From the NCBI RefSeq assembly GCF_029589435.1, contig NZ_JARRAG010000002.1:2170001-2234000 (forward strand): a DNA stretch of 64,000 nucleotides, given 5' to 3'. The notes under the pieces were generated by a model, which was given only the letters and a program-made list of their open reading frames with translations, was not told the origin of the DNA and made no database searches. A program made the position numbers and the translations under genes. Position 1 is the stretch's first letter, and every line of letters begins with the position of its first letter. The stretch is from Paludisphaera mucosa. Lineage in GTDB: Bacteria; Planctomycetota; Planctomycetia; Isosphaerales; Isosphaeraceae. Shown here piece after piece: positions 54,442 through 63,921 of this stretch.

Positions 54442-54825
54442 ATGACTGGACGTCTCCTCAATCATGGGATCCCCATCCTGGCGGCCGTGATGCTGCTGCT
54501 TGCGGTGGTTTCTTCGCCGATCCGGCACACTTTGGGTTTCCGCCAGACCGGATCCGCTCCCAGCCCGCGCCCGCTCCACGATCGCTCTCTCGCTCATGAG
54601 TCGAAGGGTGTGGATGAGTCACCTTCCCGATCCTGCTTCGTCGACGCGGCCTTCGTCCCGTCCGACTTCAAGGACGAGATGGAAGCCGAGATCGAGGATG
54701 AGCTGACGCTAGGCTCTCCGCCGGCCGCCTTGCCTTTCGACGCCTTCCCCTCTCCCCGTCGGAAGTCTCAGCCCGCAGTGGTCAACCCTGCCATGACGCT
54801 CGCGTCAAGACCGCTCCGCTGCTGA
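54442..54825 (+). CDS. exported or membrane-anchored hypothetical protein, 127 aa
   Basis: One N-terminal hydrophobic segment (about 10-27, IPILAAVMLLLAVVSSPI) and then a soluble region with an acidic patch DFKDEMEAEIEDELTL. No recognised family. AGAAGG lies just before the ATG. It is 384 bases upstream of the second RND operon on the same strand and may be a small accessory protein, but that link is positional only. Confidence 0.45.
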   Translation: MTGRLLNHGIPILAAVMLLLAVVSSPIRHTLGFRQTGSAPSPRPLHDRSLAHESKGVDESPSRSCFVDAAFVPSDFKDEMEAEIEDELTLGSPPAALPFDAFPSPRRKSQPAVVNPAMTLASRPLRC

Positions 54826-55209
54826 GATCCTCCCCCCGACGTCGGCGTCTGTTCGGTCATATCTGAGCAGACCGACGCCTCTTGCTCGCAGGATCGGCCT
54901 CGTCGAAGGCGGCTCGGTGTGTGAAAGCGCCCCGGCCTCCCTCCCACAAGGCCCCGGCGCGTGGGTCCTCCCCCTCCCAGGTCCCGTGTCCGTCTTCAAC
55001 CGGCCCCAAACCCCGGACGCTCGCCCTGCGCCTTGTTGATGTGAAGGCGCGCAGGTCCGACCGAAGTTCGATGCACGTGATTCCGCTTCCCCGACGCATC
55101 GTCGCCCGTTCCATCCCGATCGTTCGGGGACGAGCCTCGACCGCTGGGGAATTCTCGCCCGACCTGTGGGTGTCGATCGGCCGCGAGGCGGCCAGGAGCA
55201 GAGAAGGCC
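54826..55209. other. 384-base region before the second RND operon
   Basis: Near 54843-54890 GGCGT...CGGTC can pair with GACCG-ACGCC, a broken hairpin that might end the preceding gene. The promoter of the efflux operon should lie in the remainder, but I cannot assign boxes. Confidence 0.4.
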
Positions 55210-56478
55210 ATGAAGCGCATCGTCTCGACCGTTTTGGGACCCTTCCGATTCGCCGTCCGGCGACCCATCACCACCCTGTTCCTGCTGGTCGCGCTGATCG
55301 GCGGCACGGTCGTGGGTTTGACGAAGAAGGGTGTGGACGTCCTCCCGCCGCCGTATTCGGAAAGACTACGCACCCATACCGACGACCTGATCGCGAGATC
55401 CAGGAAGGCGAAAACGTACCTCGTCGCTCAGTATGAAAAGTACTTTGCGACGCATGAGGAGGCGGTCCACCACGAAGAGCACAAGATCGTGGTCACCAGC
55501 CCTCAGGCCCGGGACGTCACCATCACCGAGGGATACGTCTGCCAGATCCACTCGCAGCGTCACATCAACGTCTGTGCGCTCGACGGCGGATACCTGGAGG
55601 AGATCTTCGTCAAGGAAGGTCAGGCGGTGAAGAAGGGCGATCTGATGTTCAAGATCGTGCCCGTCCTCTACCAGGCGAAGCTGGAGGCCGAGAAGGCCGA
55701 GGCCGACCTCGCGCAGCTGGAATACAACAACACGAAGATGTTGTCCGACTCCAAGGTGGTCTCTCAGAACGAGGTGCTGCTGCTCCAGGCCAAGCTGGCG
55801 AAGGCCCAGGCGAAGGCGAGCCTGGCGAGGGCCGAATTGAACTTCACCAACGTCCGGGCGCCGTTCGACGGGATCATCGACCGCCTGCATGAGCAGCTCG
55901 GCAGCCTGATCAAGGAGGGCGACATCCTCACGACCCTGTCCGACAACAGCGTGATGTGGGTGTACTTCAACGTGCCCGAAGCCCAGTACCTCGACTACAT
56001 GGCCGCCCTGAATCAGCACCGGGAGGATCCGAAGCTCGAGCTGATGCTGGCGGGCGACCGGAAGTTCCCCCAAGTCGGCAAGATCGGCGCGATCGAGGCG
56101 AAATTCAACAACGAGACCGGGAACATCGCCTTCCGCGCCGACTTCCCGAACCCGGACCGCCTGCTGCGTCACGGCCAGACCGGCACCGTCCTGCTCAGCC
56201 GCGTGTCGAAGGACGTCACCGTCATCCCCCAGCGGGCCACCTTCGAGATCCTGGCGAAGCGCTACGTCTACGTGGTCGGCGAGGACGGCAAGGCGCACCA
56301 GCGCGAGATCTCGATCCAGAACGAAATGGACGACATCTTCGTCGTCAACAAGGGCGTCAAGGCGGGGGAGAAGATCGTCCTCGAGGGGATCCGGCAGGTC
56401 CACGACGGCGAAGAGGTCCACTACGAATTCAACCCGCCCGAGCTGGTCATGGCTAACCTCAAGAACCGGGCGGAATGA
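55210..56478 (+). CDS. RND efflux adaptor with N-terminal membrane anchor
   Basis: 422 residues. Unlike the other two adaptors here, a transmembrane helix (about 18-38, TTLFLLVALIGGTVVGL) is preceded by a basic cytoplasmic end and followed by about 65 extra residues before the lipoyl domain (ALDGGYLEEIFVKEGQAVKKG). The helical hairpin (about 165-210, KAEADLAQLEYNNTKML), second lipoyl half NVRAPFDGIIDRLHEQLG and barrel (MWVYFNVPEAQYLDYM) are normal AcrA-like parts. It is 74 bases upstream of its pump gene. Confidence 0.9.
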   Translation: MKRIVSTVLGPFRFAVRRPITTLFLLVALIGGTVVGLTKKGVDVLPPPYSERLRTHTDDLIARSRKAKTYLVAQYEKYFATHEEAVHHEEHKIVVTSPQARDVTITEGYVCQIHSQRHINVCALDGGYLEEIFVKEGQAVKKGDLMFKIVPVLYQAKLEAEKAEADLAQLEYNNTKMLSDSKVVSQNEVLLLQAKLAKAQAKASLARAELNFTNVRAPFDGIIDRLHEQLGSLIKEGDILTTLSDNSVMWVYFNVPEAQYLDYMAALNQHREDPKLELMLAGDRKFPQVGKIGAIEAKFNNETGNIAFRADFPNPDRLLRHGQTGTVLLSRVSKDVTVIPQRATFEILAKRYVYVVGEDGKAHQREISIQNEMDDIFVVNKGVKAGEKIVLEGIRQVHDGEEVHYEFNPPELVMANLKNRAE

Positions 56479-56552
56479 CCTCCTTTCCCGGGTAGACGAG
56501 CCAGGACGGACCCGATTTTCGGTACGGACCCAAACCCGACCCTCCGAGTGCC

Positions 56553-59500
56553 ATGTTCGCAAAAATCCTGCATCGACCGGCGCTGGCGATCGTGATCTCG
56601 ATCATCATCCTCTTCCTGGGGGGGCTGTCGATCAAGACGCTGCCGATCTCCCAGTTCCCCTCGGTCGCGCCCCCCAGCGTGGTGGTCACGGTCGCCTATC
56701 CCGGCGCCAGCGCGAACGTGCTGGTCGACTCGGTCCTGGTCATCCTGGAGCAGGCGATCAACGGCGTGCCGGACATGCGCTACATGGCCTCGGCCGCCAC
56801 CAGCGCCGGCGAAGCCACGATCATGATCATCTTCGAGCCCGGGACGGACCCGAACGTGGCGGTCTTGAACGTGCAGAACCGGATCCAGACCGTGAAGAAC
56901 CGGCTTCCACCCCTGGTGGAGCGGGAAGGCATCATCGTCATGCAGGCCATGACGAGCATGCTCATGTATGTGAACATCTTCAGCACCGACGAGAGCCACG
57001 ACCAGAACTTCCTCTACAACTACGCCTTCGTCAATCTCCTGCCCGAGATCAAGCGGGTCCGGGGCGTCGGCAGCGCCACGATCCTCGGCAGCCGCCAGTA
57101 CGCGATGCGGGTCTGGCTGAACCTCGACCGCATGAGGGCCTACAACGTCTCCGCCGACGACGTCATGAAGGCCGTGGGCGAGCAGAGCATGATCGGCTCG
57201 CCCGGGCGACTCGGGCAGGCGACCGGCACGAAGTCGCAATCGGTCGAATACGTGCTCACGTGGGTGGGCCGCTACAGCGAGCCGAAGCAGTATGAGGACA
57301 TCATCCTCAAGGCGAATCCCGACGGCGAGATCCTGCGGCTCAAGGACGTCGCCAAGGTCGACCTGAGCGCCTCGTATTACAACATCTACTCGGACATCGA
57401 CGGCCATCCCTCGGCCGCCATCGTCCTGAAGCAGCTCCCCGGCACCAACGCCGCCGTCGTCATCGAGGAGGTCAAGGAGAAGCTCAAGGAGATCAAGGAG
57501 GCGTCCTTCCCCCCCGGCATGACGTTCGAGGTCAGCTACGACGTCTCCAGCTTCCTGGAGGCCTCCATCGAGCAGGTGCTGCACACGCTCCTGGAAGCCT
57601 TCGTGCTGGTGTCGCTGGTGGTCTTCCTGTTCCTCGGCGACTGGCGTTCCACGCTGATCCCGACGCTGGCGGTCCCGGTGTCGTTGATCGGCACCTTCTT
57701 CTTCCTGCAGCTGTTCGGCCTGTCGATCAATCTCATTACGCTCTTCGCCCTGGTGCTGGCGATCGGCGTCGTGGTCGACGACGCGATCGTGGTGGTCGAG
57801 GCCGTGCACGCCAAGATGCACGAGAAACATCTATCGCCCTATCGAGCGACGCAGGAGGTCGTGCACGAGATCAGCGGCGCGATCATCGCCATCACGCTCG
57901 TGATGACGGCGGTGTTCGTCCCCGTGACCTTCATGACGGGCCCGGTGGGCACCTTCTACCGCCAGTTCGGCATCACGATGGCCACGTCGATCGTCCTCTC
58001 CGGCGTCGTGGCCTTGACGCTCACGCCGGTCCTCTGCGCGATGATCCTCAAGCCGCACACGGGCCAGCCGACGAAGCGCGGGCCGCTGGGCATGCTGCTG
58101 CATCTCTTCGACCGCGCCGTCGAGAAGGTCACCGGCGGATATGCGGCGTTCCTGCGGCCGGTGGTCACGCGCCGCATGCTGACCATGCTGGTCATCACGG
58201 GATTCGGCGTCGGCATCTTCCTGGTGAACACGCACCTCCCGTCGGGCTTCATCCCGCTGGAGGACCAGGGCATGATCTACGGGATCATCCAGACGCCGCC
58301 GGGCTCGACGATCGAGTACACCAACGCCAAGTCGCACGAGCTGCAGGAGATCGCCAAGAGCATCGAGGGGGTCAACTCCGTCTCCTCGCTGGCCGGCTAC
58401 GAGGTGCTGACGGAGGGCCGCGGCTCGAACGCGGGGACCTGCCTCATCAACCTGAAGAGCTGGGCCGACCGCAAGATGACCTCGAAGCAGATCATCGAGA
58501 GGCTCGAAGAGGAATGCAGCAAGATGTCCAACGTGAAGCTCGAGTTCTTCGAGCCGCCCGCGGTGCCCGGCTTCGGCGCGGCCGGCGGGTTCTCCACGCG
58601 CGTGCTGGACAAGACGAACTCGATGAACTACCAGCAGCTGGGCGAGGTGACCGACAAGTTCATGGCCGCCCTGTCGAAGCGCAAGGAGGTGAAGGGGCTG
58701 TTCACCTTCTTCGCCAGCAACTATCCGCAATATGAGATTGTCATCGACAACGACGTGGCCATGCAGAAGGGCGTGTCGATCGCCAAGGCGATGGACAACC
58801 TGTCGATCGTCGTCGGCAGCACCTGGGAGCAGGGCTTCATCCGATTCGGCCAGTTCTACAAGGTCTTCGTGCAGGCGCTGCCGGAGTTCCGGCGGTTCCC
58901 CGAAGATTTCCAGAACATGTTCGTGAAGAACGACAAGGGGGAGATGGTCCCCTACTCCTCGTTCATGACTCTCAAGAAGCGACAGGGCCTCAACGAGATC
59001 AACCGCTACAACCTGTATCCATCGGCCGCCATCCAGGGGGCTCCGGCGCCCGGCTTCAGCAGCGGCCAGGCGATCAAGGCGATCCAGGAGGTCGCCGCCC
59101 AGACGCTGCCCCCCGGATACGGCCTGGGGTGGGAGGCCCTCTCTTACGACGAGGCGGACAAGGGGAACCTGGCGATCTTCATCTTCCTGATCGTCGTGAT
59201 CTTCGTGTACCTGGTGCTGGTCGGTCAGTACGAGAGCTTCATCCTGCCGCTGGCGGTGATCCTGTCGCTGCCGATCGGGATCTTCGGGTCGTTCCTGTTC
59301 CTCCAGGCCATGGGGCTGTCCAACGACGTCTACGCCCAGATCGGCCTGGTCATGCTGGTCGGCCTGCTGGGCAAGAACGCGATCTTGATCGTCGAGTTCG
59401 CGGTGCAGCGCCACCGCGAGGGGCTGAGCATCCAGGAGGCGGCGATTGAGGGCGGCAAGCTGCGCTTCCGGCCGATCTTGATGACGTCCTTCGCCTTCAT

Positions 59501-59714
59501 CGCGGGCCTGATCCCGCTGGTCCGCGCCAGCGGCCCCGGGGCGATCGGCAACCGCACGATCGGCACCACCGCGGTCGGCGGCATGCTCGTGGGCACCGTG
59601 ATCGGCGTGCTGTTCATCCCCGGGCTCTATTACCTGTTCGGCAAGATGGCCGACGGCAAGAAGCTCCTCGAAGACGAGGTGGACGAGCCGCTGAGCGAGA
59701 TCGTCAAGCATTGA
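56553..59714 (+). CDS. RND efflux pump, AcrB/HAE1-like permease (second system)
   Basis: 1053 residues. Twelve-helix RND architecture: N-terminal FLGGLSIKTLPISQFPSVAP, TM4 proton-relay pair in GVVVDDAIVVVEA, TM10 Lys in VGLLGKNAILIVEFAVQ. It is closer to the MexB/AcrB type than the pump at 30588, as seen from ISQFPSVAPPSVVVTVAYPG. It should export drugs or other hydrophobic compounds as a trimer with the adaptor before it and the TolC-like protein after it. Confidence 0.95.
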   Translation: MFAKILHRPALAIVISIIILFLGGLSIKTLPISQFPSVAPPSVVVTVAYPGASANVLVDSVLVILEQAINGVPDMRYMASAATSAGEATIMIIFEPGTDPNVAVLNVQNRIQTVKNRLPPLVEREGIIVMQAMTSMLMYVNIFSTDESHDQNFLYNYAFVNLLPEIKRVRGVGSATILGSRQYAMRVWLNLDRMRAYNVSADDVMKAVGEQSMIGSPGRLGQATGTKSQSVEYVLTWVGRYSEPKQYEDIILKANPDGEILRLKDVAKVDLSASYYNIYSDIDGHPSAAIVLKQLPGTNAAVVIEEVKEKLKEIKEASFPPGMTFEVSYDVSSFLEASIEQVLHTLLEAFVLVSLVVFLFLGDWRSTLIPTLAVPVSLIGTFFFLQLFGLSINLITLFALVLAIGVVVDDAIVVVEAVHAKMHEKHLSPYRATQEVVHEISGAIIAITLVMTAVFVPVTFMTGPVGTFYRQFGITMATSIVLSGVVALTLTPVLCAMILKPHTGQPTKRGPLGMLLHLFDRAVEKVTGGYAAFLRPVVTRRMLTMLVITGFGVGIFLVNTHLPSGFIPLEDQGMIYGIIQTPPGSTIEYTNAKSHELQEIAKSIEGVNSVSSLAGYEVLTEGRGSNAGTCLINLKSWADRKMTSKQIIERLEEECSKMSNVKLEFFEPPAVPGFGAAGGFSTRVLDKTNSMNYQQLGEVTDKFMAALSKRKEVKGLFTFFASNYPQYEIVIDNDVAMQKGVSIAKAMDNLSIVVGSTWEQGFIRFGQFYKVFVQALPEFRRFPEDFQNMFVKNDKGEMVPYSSFMTLKKRQGLNEINRYNLYPSAAIQGAPAPGFSSGQAIKAIQEVAAQTLPPGYGLGWEALSYDEADKGNLAIFIFLIVVIFVYLVLVGQYESFILPLAVILSLPIGIFGSFLFLQAMGLSNDVYAQIGLVMLVGLLGKNAILIVEFAVQRHREGLSIQEAAIEGGKLRFRPILMTSFAFIAGLIPLVRASGPGAIGNRTIGTTAVGGMLVGTVIGVLFIPGLYYLFGKMADGKKLLEDEVDEPLSEIVKH

Positions 59715-60180
59715 TGACGAGGAGCCTGACGACCGGCGCGTACGTACGTCCGTCCGCATCGCCGGCCGGGCCTTCGGAGCCTCGGCGAGATCGGTCGAAA
59801 CATGGGCGTGCTTGCGGAGGGAGGTCCGACCGTTCGCCGCCGTCGCGAAGCTCGGCGAGGTCTGAGAAACGGAGCTTGACGGCGTCGCGGGAATCGTCTA
59901 AACGAGGTACGACGAACAAATCTCAGGTCTTCCGCGGGGCGGATCTCGCCCCGGAGTCGGGCCTCGATCCCATCTTCGCTCGCTCTCATGTGCAAAAGCT
60001 CGCGTCCACGCGTCGGACCTCGATCGGGGGGATTCGACGCGCGAGACGAACGCAGGTGACGGTTGCACGAGGCCCGATCCCCGCCAGGAGGGTGGGGACG
60101 CCCGAGGTTTCGGGAACGGTTCCGCTCCCGTCGCAGCCGGTGGCGACACCGGCTCGGCGGGACTTTCAAGGACGAAGCGG
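59715..60180. other. 466-base gap between pump and outer-membrane channel genes
   Basis: An open plus-strand frame spans the whole gap but is Ser/Arg/Thr-rich, overlaps both neighbours and lacks a ribosome site, so I do not call it. A palindromic TACGTACG tract lies near 59742. The channel gene may have its own promoter here. Confidence 0.42.
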
Positions 60181-62082
60181 ATGAACCAGTCGTTAAATCT
60201 GTCATTCACGAAGCACAAGAAGCGTGCCGTGGCGATCCTGGTCGCCTGCGGCTGCCTCCTGGTCCTCCCGTCCTGCTGGATCCCGGGACTCCGTCGCCCC
60301 ATGCCGGGGCCGGGCCTGAAGGAGAGCTACGACCTCCGCAAGGAGGATCCCCAATCCGACCTGCCGGAGGTCTTCGAGGCGGCGGACAGCGCGGAGAACT
60401 CGGCGCGGCTGCAGCTCGAAGAGTTCTTCAGCGACCCCATGCTCATCGCCCTGATGTATCAGGCCCTGGACGGCAACCAGGAGTTGCGGATCCTGTCCGA
60501 GAACGTCCAGATCGCCAGCAACGAGATCCTCGCCAGGCAGGGGGCGTACCTGCCGTTCGTCACCCTGGGGGCGGCCGCCGGGATCGACCGGTACAGCAGC
60601 TTCACGATCCCGGGCGCCGGCATCCTCAACGACCCCTTCCGCCCGGGGCTGGGCCGGTCGGGGTTCCTCCCCAACCCGCTGCCGAACTACCTCCTGGGCC
60701 CCGCGTTCTTCTGGACCCCGGACATCTGGCGGCAGTTGCACAACGCCAAGGACGCCGCGGCCGCGCGCTACTACGCCGCCGCCGAGGGCCGGAACTACTT
60801 CGTGACCGGCCTGGTCGCCGAGATCGCCGAGAACTACTACCGGCTCATGGCGCTCGACCAGCGGATCGAGATCCTCGACCAGACGATCGCCATCCAGGAG
60901 CAGAGCCTCCAGGTCGCCAGGACCATCAAGGAAGGAGCCAGGGGCACGGAACTGCCCGTCCAGCGTTTCCTGGCCGAGGTCCGCAGGAACCAGAGCGAGA
61001 AGCTGATCGTCAACCAGGACATCATCGAGGCCGAGAACCGCATCAACTTCCTCCTGGGGCGCAACCCCCAGCGCGTCGAGCGGATGAAGGGCAACTTCCT
61101 CGACCTGACGCTGCATTCGCTGAGCGTGGGCCTCCCCGCCGAGCTGCTGGAAAACCGGAACGACATCCGCCAGGCGGAGCGCGAGCTGGCGTCCGCCGGG
61201 CTCGACGTGCTCGTCGCCCGCAAACGCTTCTACCCCCAGGGGTTCATCAGCTCGGGCATCGGCTACCAGGCTTTCGATCCGAAATACCTCTTCGTCACCC
61301 CCGAGGCCCTGATCGTCAACGTCGCCGGCAACCTGGTCACGCCGTTCATCAACCGGAAGGCGATCAAGGCCGAGTACTTCAGCGCCAACGCTCGGCAGTT
61401 GCAGGCCGTCTACAACTACCAGCGCGTGGTCCTGGAGGCCTTCATCCAGGTGGTCAACGACCTGGCCAGGGTGGAGAACTACCGCAACAGCATCGAGGTC
61501 AAGAAGCAGCAGTTGGCGGCCCTCGAAGAGTCCGTCGAGGTCGCCATGAAGCTCTTCCAGTTCGCCCGCGCCGATTACGTGGACGTGCTCTTCGCCCAGC
61601 GGGACCTCCGGGACGCCAGGACGGTCATCGTCGAGACCAAGCAACAGCAGCTGTCGGCCGTCGTCCAGACGTACCGGGCCCTCGGCGGCGGCAACTATCT
61701 GCTGCCGATCCCCGTCCCGCAGCCGCTGCAGCCCCATAAGTGGATGTTCTGGAAGCACGCCCATCCCGTCGCGGAAGTGGCGCGGGGGCCGCTGCCGCCG
61801 CCCGCGCCTTCCGCGGAGATGAGCCCCTTCCCGCCTCCGACGCCCACTCCGGACGCGGTCCCGGCCCCGCCGCCGACGCCCTCGGCGGCCAAGGACGAGG
61901 ATCAGGACTCGTTTTCGACGCCGTCGCCGGACAAAGTCACGATCCCTCCCCCGACGACGCGCACGGACAGGATCGAGACGTCGGGTCCGTCGGCTTCGAC
62001 GGGCGGCCTTCCCGATCCGCTGCCGAAGCCCATTGGGGGCGCAGGCGGCTCCGCCAACAACCCCCAGATTCCGCCTGGTTGA
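60181..62082 (+). CDS. TolC-like outer-membrane efflux lipoprotein
   Basis: 633 residues. A leader ends LLVLPSC, a lipobox with Cys as acylation site, as in OprM/NodT-type channels. Two outer-membrane-factor repeats follow (about 65-300 and 300-520), with coiled-coil helices such as QSLQVARTIKEGARGTELPV and QQLAALEESVEVAMKLFQFA, and RNDIRQAERELASAGLDVLV, the most conserved block of the family. The last 110 residues are an unusual Pro/Ser/Thr-rich tail. It completes the tripartite system with the adaptor and pump upstream. Confidence 0.93.
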   Translation: MNQSLNLSFTKHKKRAVAILVACGCLLVLPSCWIPGLRRPMPGPGLKESYDLRKEDPQSDLPEVFEAADSAENSARLQLEEFFSDPMLIALMYQALDGNQELRILSENVQIASNEILARQGAYLPFVTLGAAAGIDRYSSFTIPGAGILNDPFRPGLGRSGFLPNPLPNYLLGPAFFWTPDIWRQLHNAKDAAAARYYAAAEGRNYFVTGLVAEIAENYYRLMALDQRIEILDQTIAIQEQSLQVARTIKEGARGTELPVQRFLAEVRRNQSEKLIVNQDIIEAENRINFLLGRNPQRVERMKGNFLDLTLHSLSVGLPAELLENRNDIRQAERELASAGLDVLVARKRFYPQGFISSGIGYQAFDPKYLFVTPEALIVNVAGNLVTPFINRKAIKAEYFSANARQLQAVYNYQRVVLEAFIQVVNDLARVENYRNSIEVKKQQLAALEESVEVAMKLFQFARADYVDVLFAQRDLRDARTVIVETKQQQLSAVVQTYRALGGGNYLLPIPVPQPLQPHKWMFWKHAHPVAEVARGPLPPPAPSAEMSPFPPPTPTPDAVPAPPPTPSAAKDEDQDSFSTPSPDKVTIPPPTTRTDRIETSGPSASTGGLPDPLPKPIGGAGGSANNPQIPPG

Positions 62083-62124
62083 TCGCCGGACCTTGCCGGC
62101 CGGTCACGCCGAACTCCTTCAGCA

Positions 62125-62162
62125 CGACGTCGCCTCGCCTCTCCCGAGTCGAGGCGACGTCG
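62125..62162 (+). terminator. strong hairpin after the TolC-like gene
   Basis: A perfect 13-bp stem CGACGTCGCCTCG / CGAGGCGACGTCG with a 12-base loop lies 43 bases after the stop. No T run follows. It probably ends the efflux operon transcript. From here to 62458 I see no gene. Confidence 0.55.
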
Positions 62163-62458
62163 AGACGTTGCCGGCCAAGCAAATTTCGGGTAAGATAACC
62201 GGGCGTCGGGACGTGCGGTCCTGCGTTCCGAGGCGTACCTCGTCACGCGACCACCCGGGCACGCGCGGCGTCGACTTCGAATTCCTCACCCGAACCGGTT
62301 CAGGGCGAACATTCCACACGGTCGGACCGAGGTCCGCGCGTCGAAAGCTCCTCTCGCACGACTCCCGCCCATCCGGGGCGGACGACTCCCATCGCGACGG
62401 CTTCCGGGCGAATTCTCCCACGGCCCCCCGGTGACGGCGGACTCGCCGGCCGCGGCCG

Positions 62459-62902
62459 ATGATCGACGGTATCGAGAGCCTTCGGAGACGACTCGTGGAT
62501 CAGTTTTCGGCCGGGAAGTCCGCGGTGGCCGCGGGGCTCAAGATCCTGGTGGTCGACGACAACGTCGATGCGGCGAACATGTTCGCCATGCTCATCCAGT
62601 TCGAAGGCCATGACGTGCGGACGGCGTTCAACGGGGCCCAGGCCATCGAATCGGTGCAGGCCTTCACCCCCGACGCCGTCTTCCTCGACATCAGCCTCCC
62701 CGACATGACCGGGTACCGCGTCGCCGAGCAATTGCGGCGGATCCCCGCGCTCGACAAGGCCATGCTGGTGGCGATGACCGGGTACAGCGACGAGGATCAT
62801 CAGGCCCGCTCGGAGAAGGCCGGTTTCGACCACCACGTCGTCAAGCCGGCGGACCACGCCTACGTCATGCAGCTGCTCGACCAGGCGGCCTGCCGCCGCT
62901 GA
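62459..62902 (+). CDS. receiver-only response regulator
   Basis: 147 residues. A 27-residue lead-in precedes a REC domain with the acidic pair D33-D34, phospho-acceptor D77 in AVFLDISLPDMTGY and K129 in HHVVKPAD. This subclass (LVVDDNVDAANMFAMLI) is usually found attached to hybrid kinases; here it stands alone without output domain. It follows the efflux operon but is separated from it by a strong hairpin, so a regulatory link is not shown. Confidence 0.87.
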   Translation: MIDGIESLRRRLVDQFSAGKSAVAAGLKILVVDDNVDAANMFAMLIQFEGHDVRTAFNGAQAIESVQAFTPDAVFLDISLPDMTGYRVAEQLRRIPALDKAMLVAMTGYSDEDHQARSEKAGFDHHVVKPADHAYVMQLLDQAACRR

Positions 62903-62920
62903 TCCGGGCGAGGGCGAGGG

Positions 62921-63916
62921 TCACGACGCGGCCAGGGCGTCGCGGGCCAGCTCCAACGCCCCGTGGACGACGACCTCTTCCCCGAGCGCGGCGGGGACGA
63001 TGTCGAACGAGCCCCGGAACGGCCGGAAGACCTGGGCGTCGACCCGCTCGCGGATCGGTCGGAACCAGAGCTTCTCGCCGATCAGCGAGACGCCGCCGCC
63101 CAGGATGATCCGCCGCGGCGCGATCAGGGCGACGGCCTGGCAAAGGGCGAACGTCAGGGCCTCGCGGGCCCGGTCGAGGATGGCCAGGCTGCGCTCGTCG
63201 CCCTTCCAGGCGGCGTCGGCGACGTCGACCGCCGTGATCCGCTCGGGGGCGCCGGCGGCTTCGAGCACGCTCCAGCGATCGCCGCGCTTCTGCGTCGCCT
63301 TGCCCACGTTGCCGGCGAGCCGGCCGATCCCCCATCCCGAGGCGACGGCCTCCAGCTCGGGCATGTCCAGGGGGTCGTCCGGGGCGACGCCCGGCACGCG
63401 CAGATGGCCGATCTCGGCGGCGCCCCGCCCGGCGCCGCGGTAGATGCGGCCGTCGAGGATCAGGGCCCCGCCGATGCCGCTGCCGATCGTCAGGTAGAGC
63501 AGCGGCGAGCAGCCCACCCCCGCGCCCAGGCGCGACTCGGCCAGGCCGGCGACGTCGGCGTCGTTGTGGACCGAGACGACCGGGATCTCCAGGTTCTCGC
63601 GCGCCCAGTCGGCCAGGGGGAAGTCGGTCCAGCCCTCGACCTGGAACGACGTCTCGGTCCGCCCCGTTTCGGCGTCGAGCGGGCCGCCGAAGCCGACGCC
63701 CGCCGCCCGGACGTCGCCGGCGGAGAGGCCCACCTCGTCGCGCAGGGTCAGGAACCCCTTGCGGATCTGCTCGCGGATCCCCTCCGCGCCCCGGGCGGGG
63801 TCGATGGTCGCGCGCTTGAGGTGGTCGATCGAGCCCGGCCGACGGCCCAGTCCGAGCTGGAGCTTCGTCCCGCCGATCTCGATCCCGAGGAGCCAGCCGA
63901 CGTCGGTGGTGCTCAT
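62921..63916 (-). CDS. ROK-family protein (sugar kinase-like)
   Basis: 331 residues with an actin-like ATPase fold. The phosphate-1 loop is GIEIGGTKLQLGLG; VHNDADVAGLAE and LTIGSGIGGALILDG contain the catalytic Asp and phosphate-2 parts, and EIGHL follows. In ROK glucokinases a CxCGxxGC zinc motif comes next; here that loop reads RVPGVAPDDPLDMPELEA with no Cys. It may be a glucokinase-like enzyme with altered specificity. It starts five bases after the stop of an upstream gene and is probably in an operon with it. Confidence 0.88.
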   Translation of the reverse strand: MSTTDVGWLLGIEIGGTKLQLGLGRRPGSIDHLKRATIDPARGAEGIREQIRKGFLTLRDEVGLSAGDVRAAGVGFGGPLDAETGRTETSFQVEGWTDFPLADWARENLEIPVVSVHNDADVAGLAESRLGAGVGCSPLLYLTIGSGIGGALILDGRIYRGAGRGAAEIGHLRVPGVAPDDPLDMPELEAVASGWGIGRLAGNVGKATQKRGDRWSVLEAAGAPERITAVDVADAAWKGDERSLAILDRAREALTFALCQAVALIAPRRIILGGGVSLIGEKLWFRPIRERVDAQVFRPFRGSFDIVPAALGEEVVVHGALELARDALAAS

Positions 63917-63921
63917 GGAGG

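Noticed and set aside
59711-60184. 157-codon frame filling the gap between pump and channel genes
   Set aside because: Ser/Arg/Thr-rich, overlaps both neighbouring genes, lacks a ribosome site, and no familiar motif is present.
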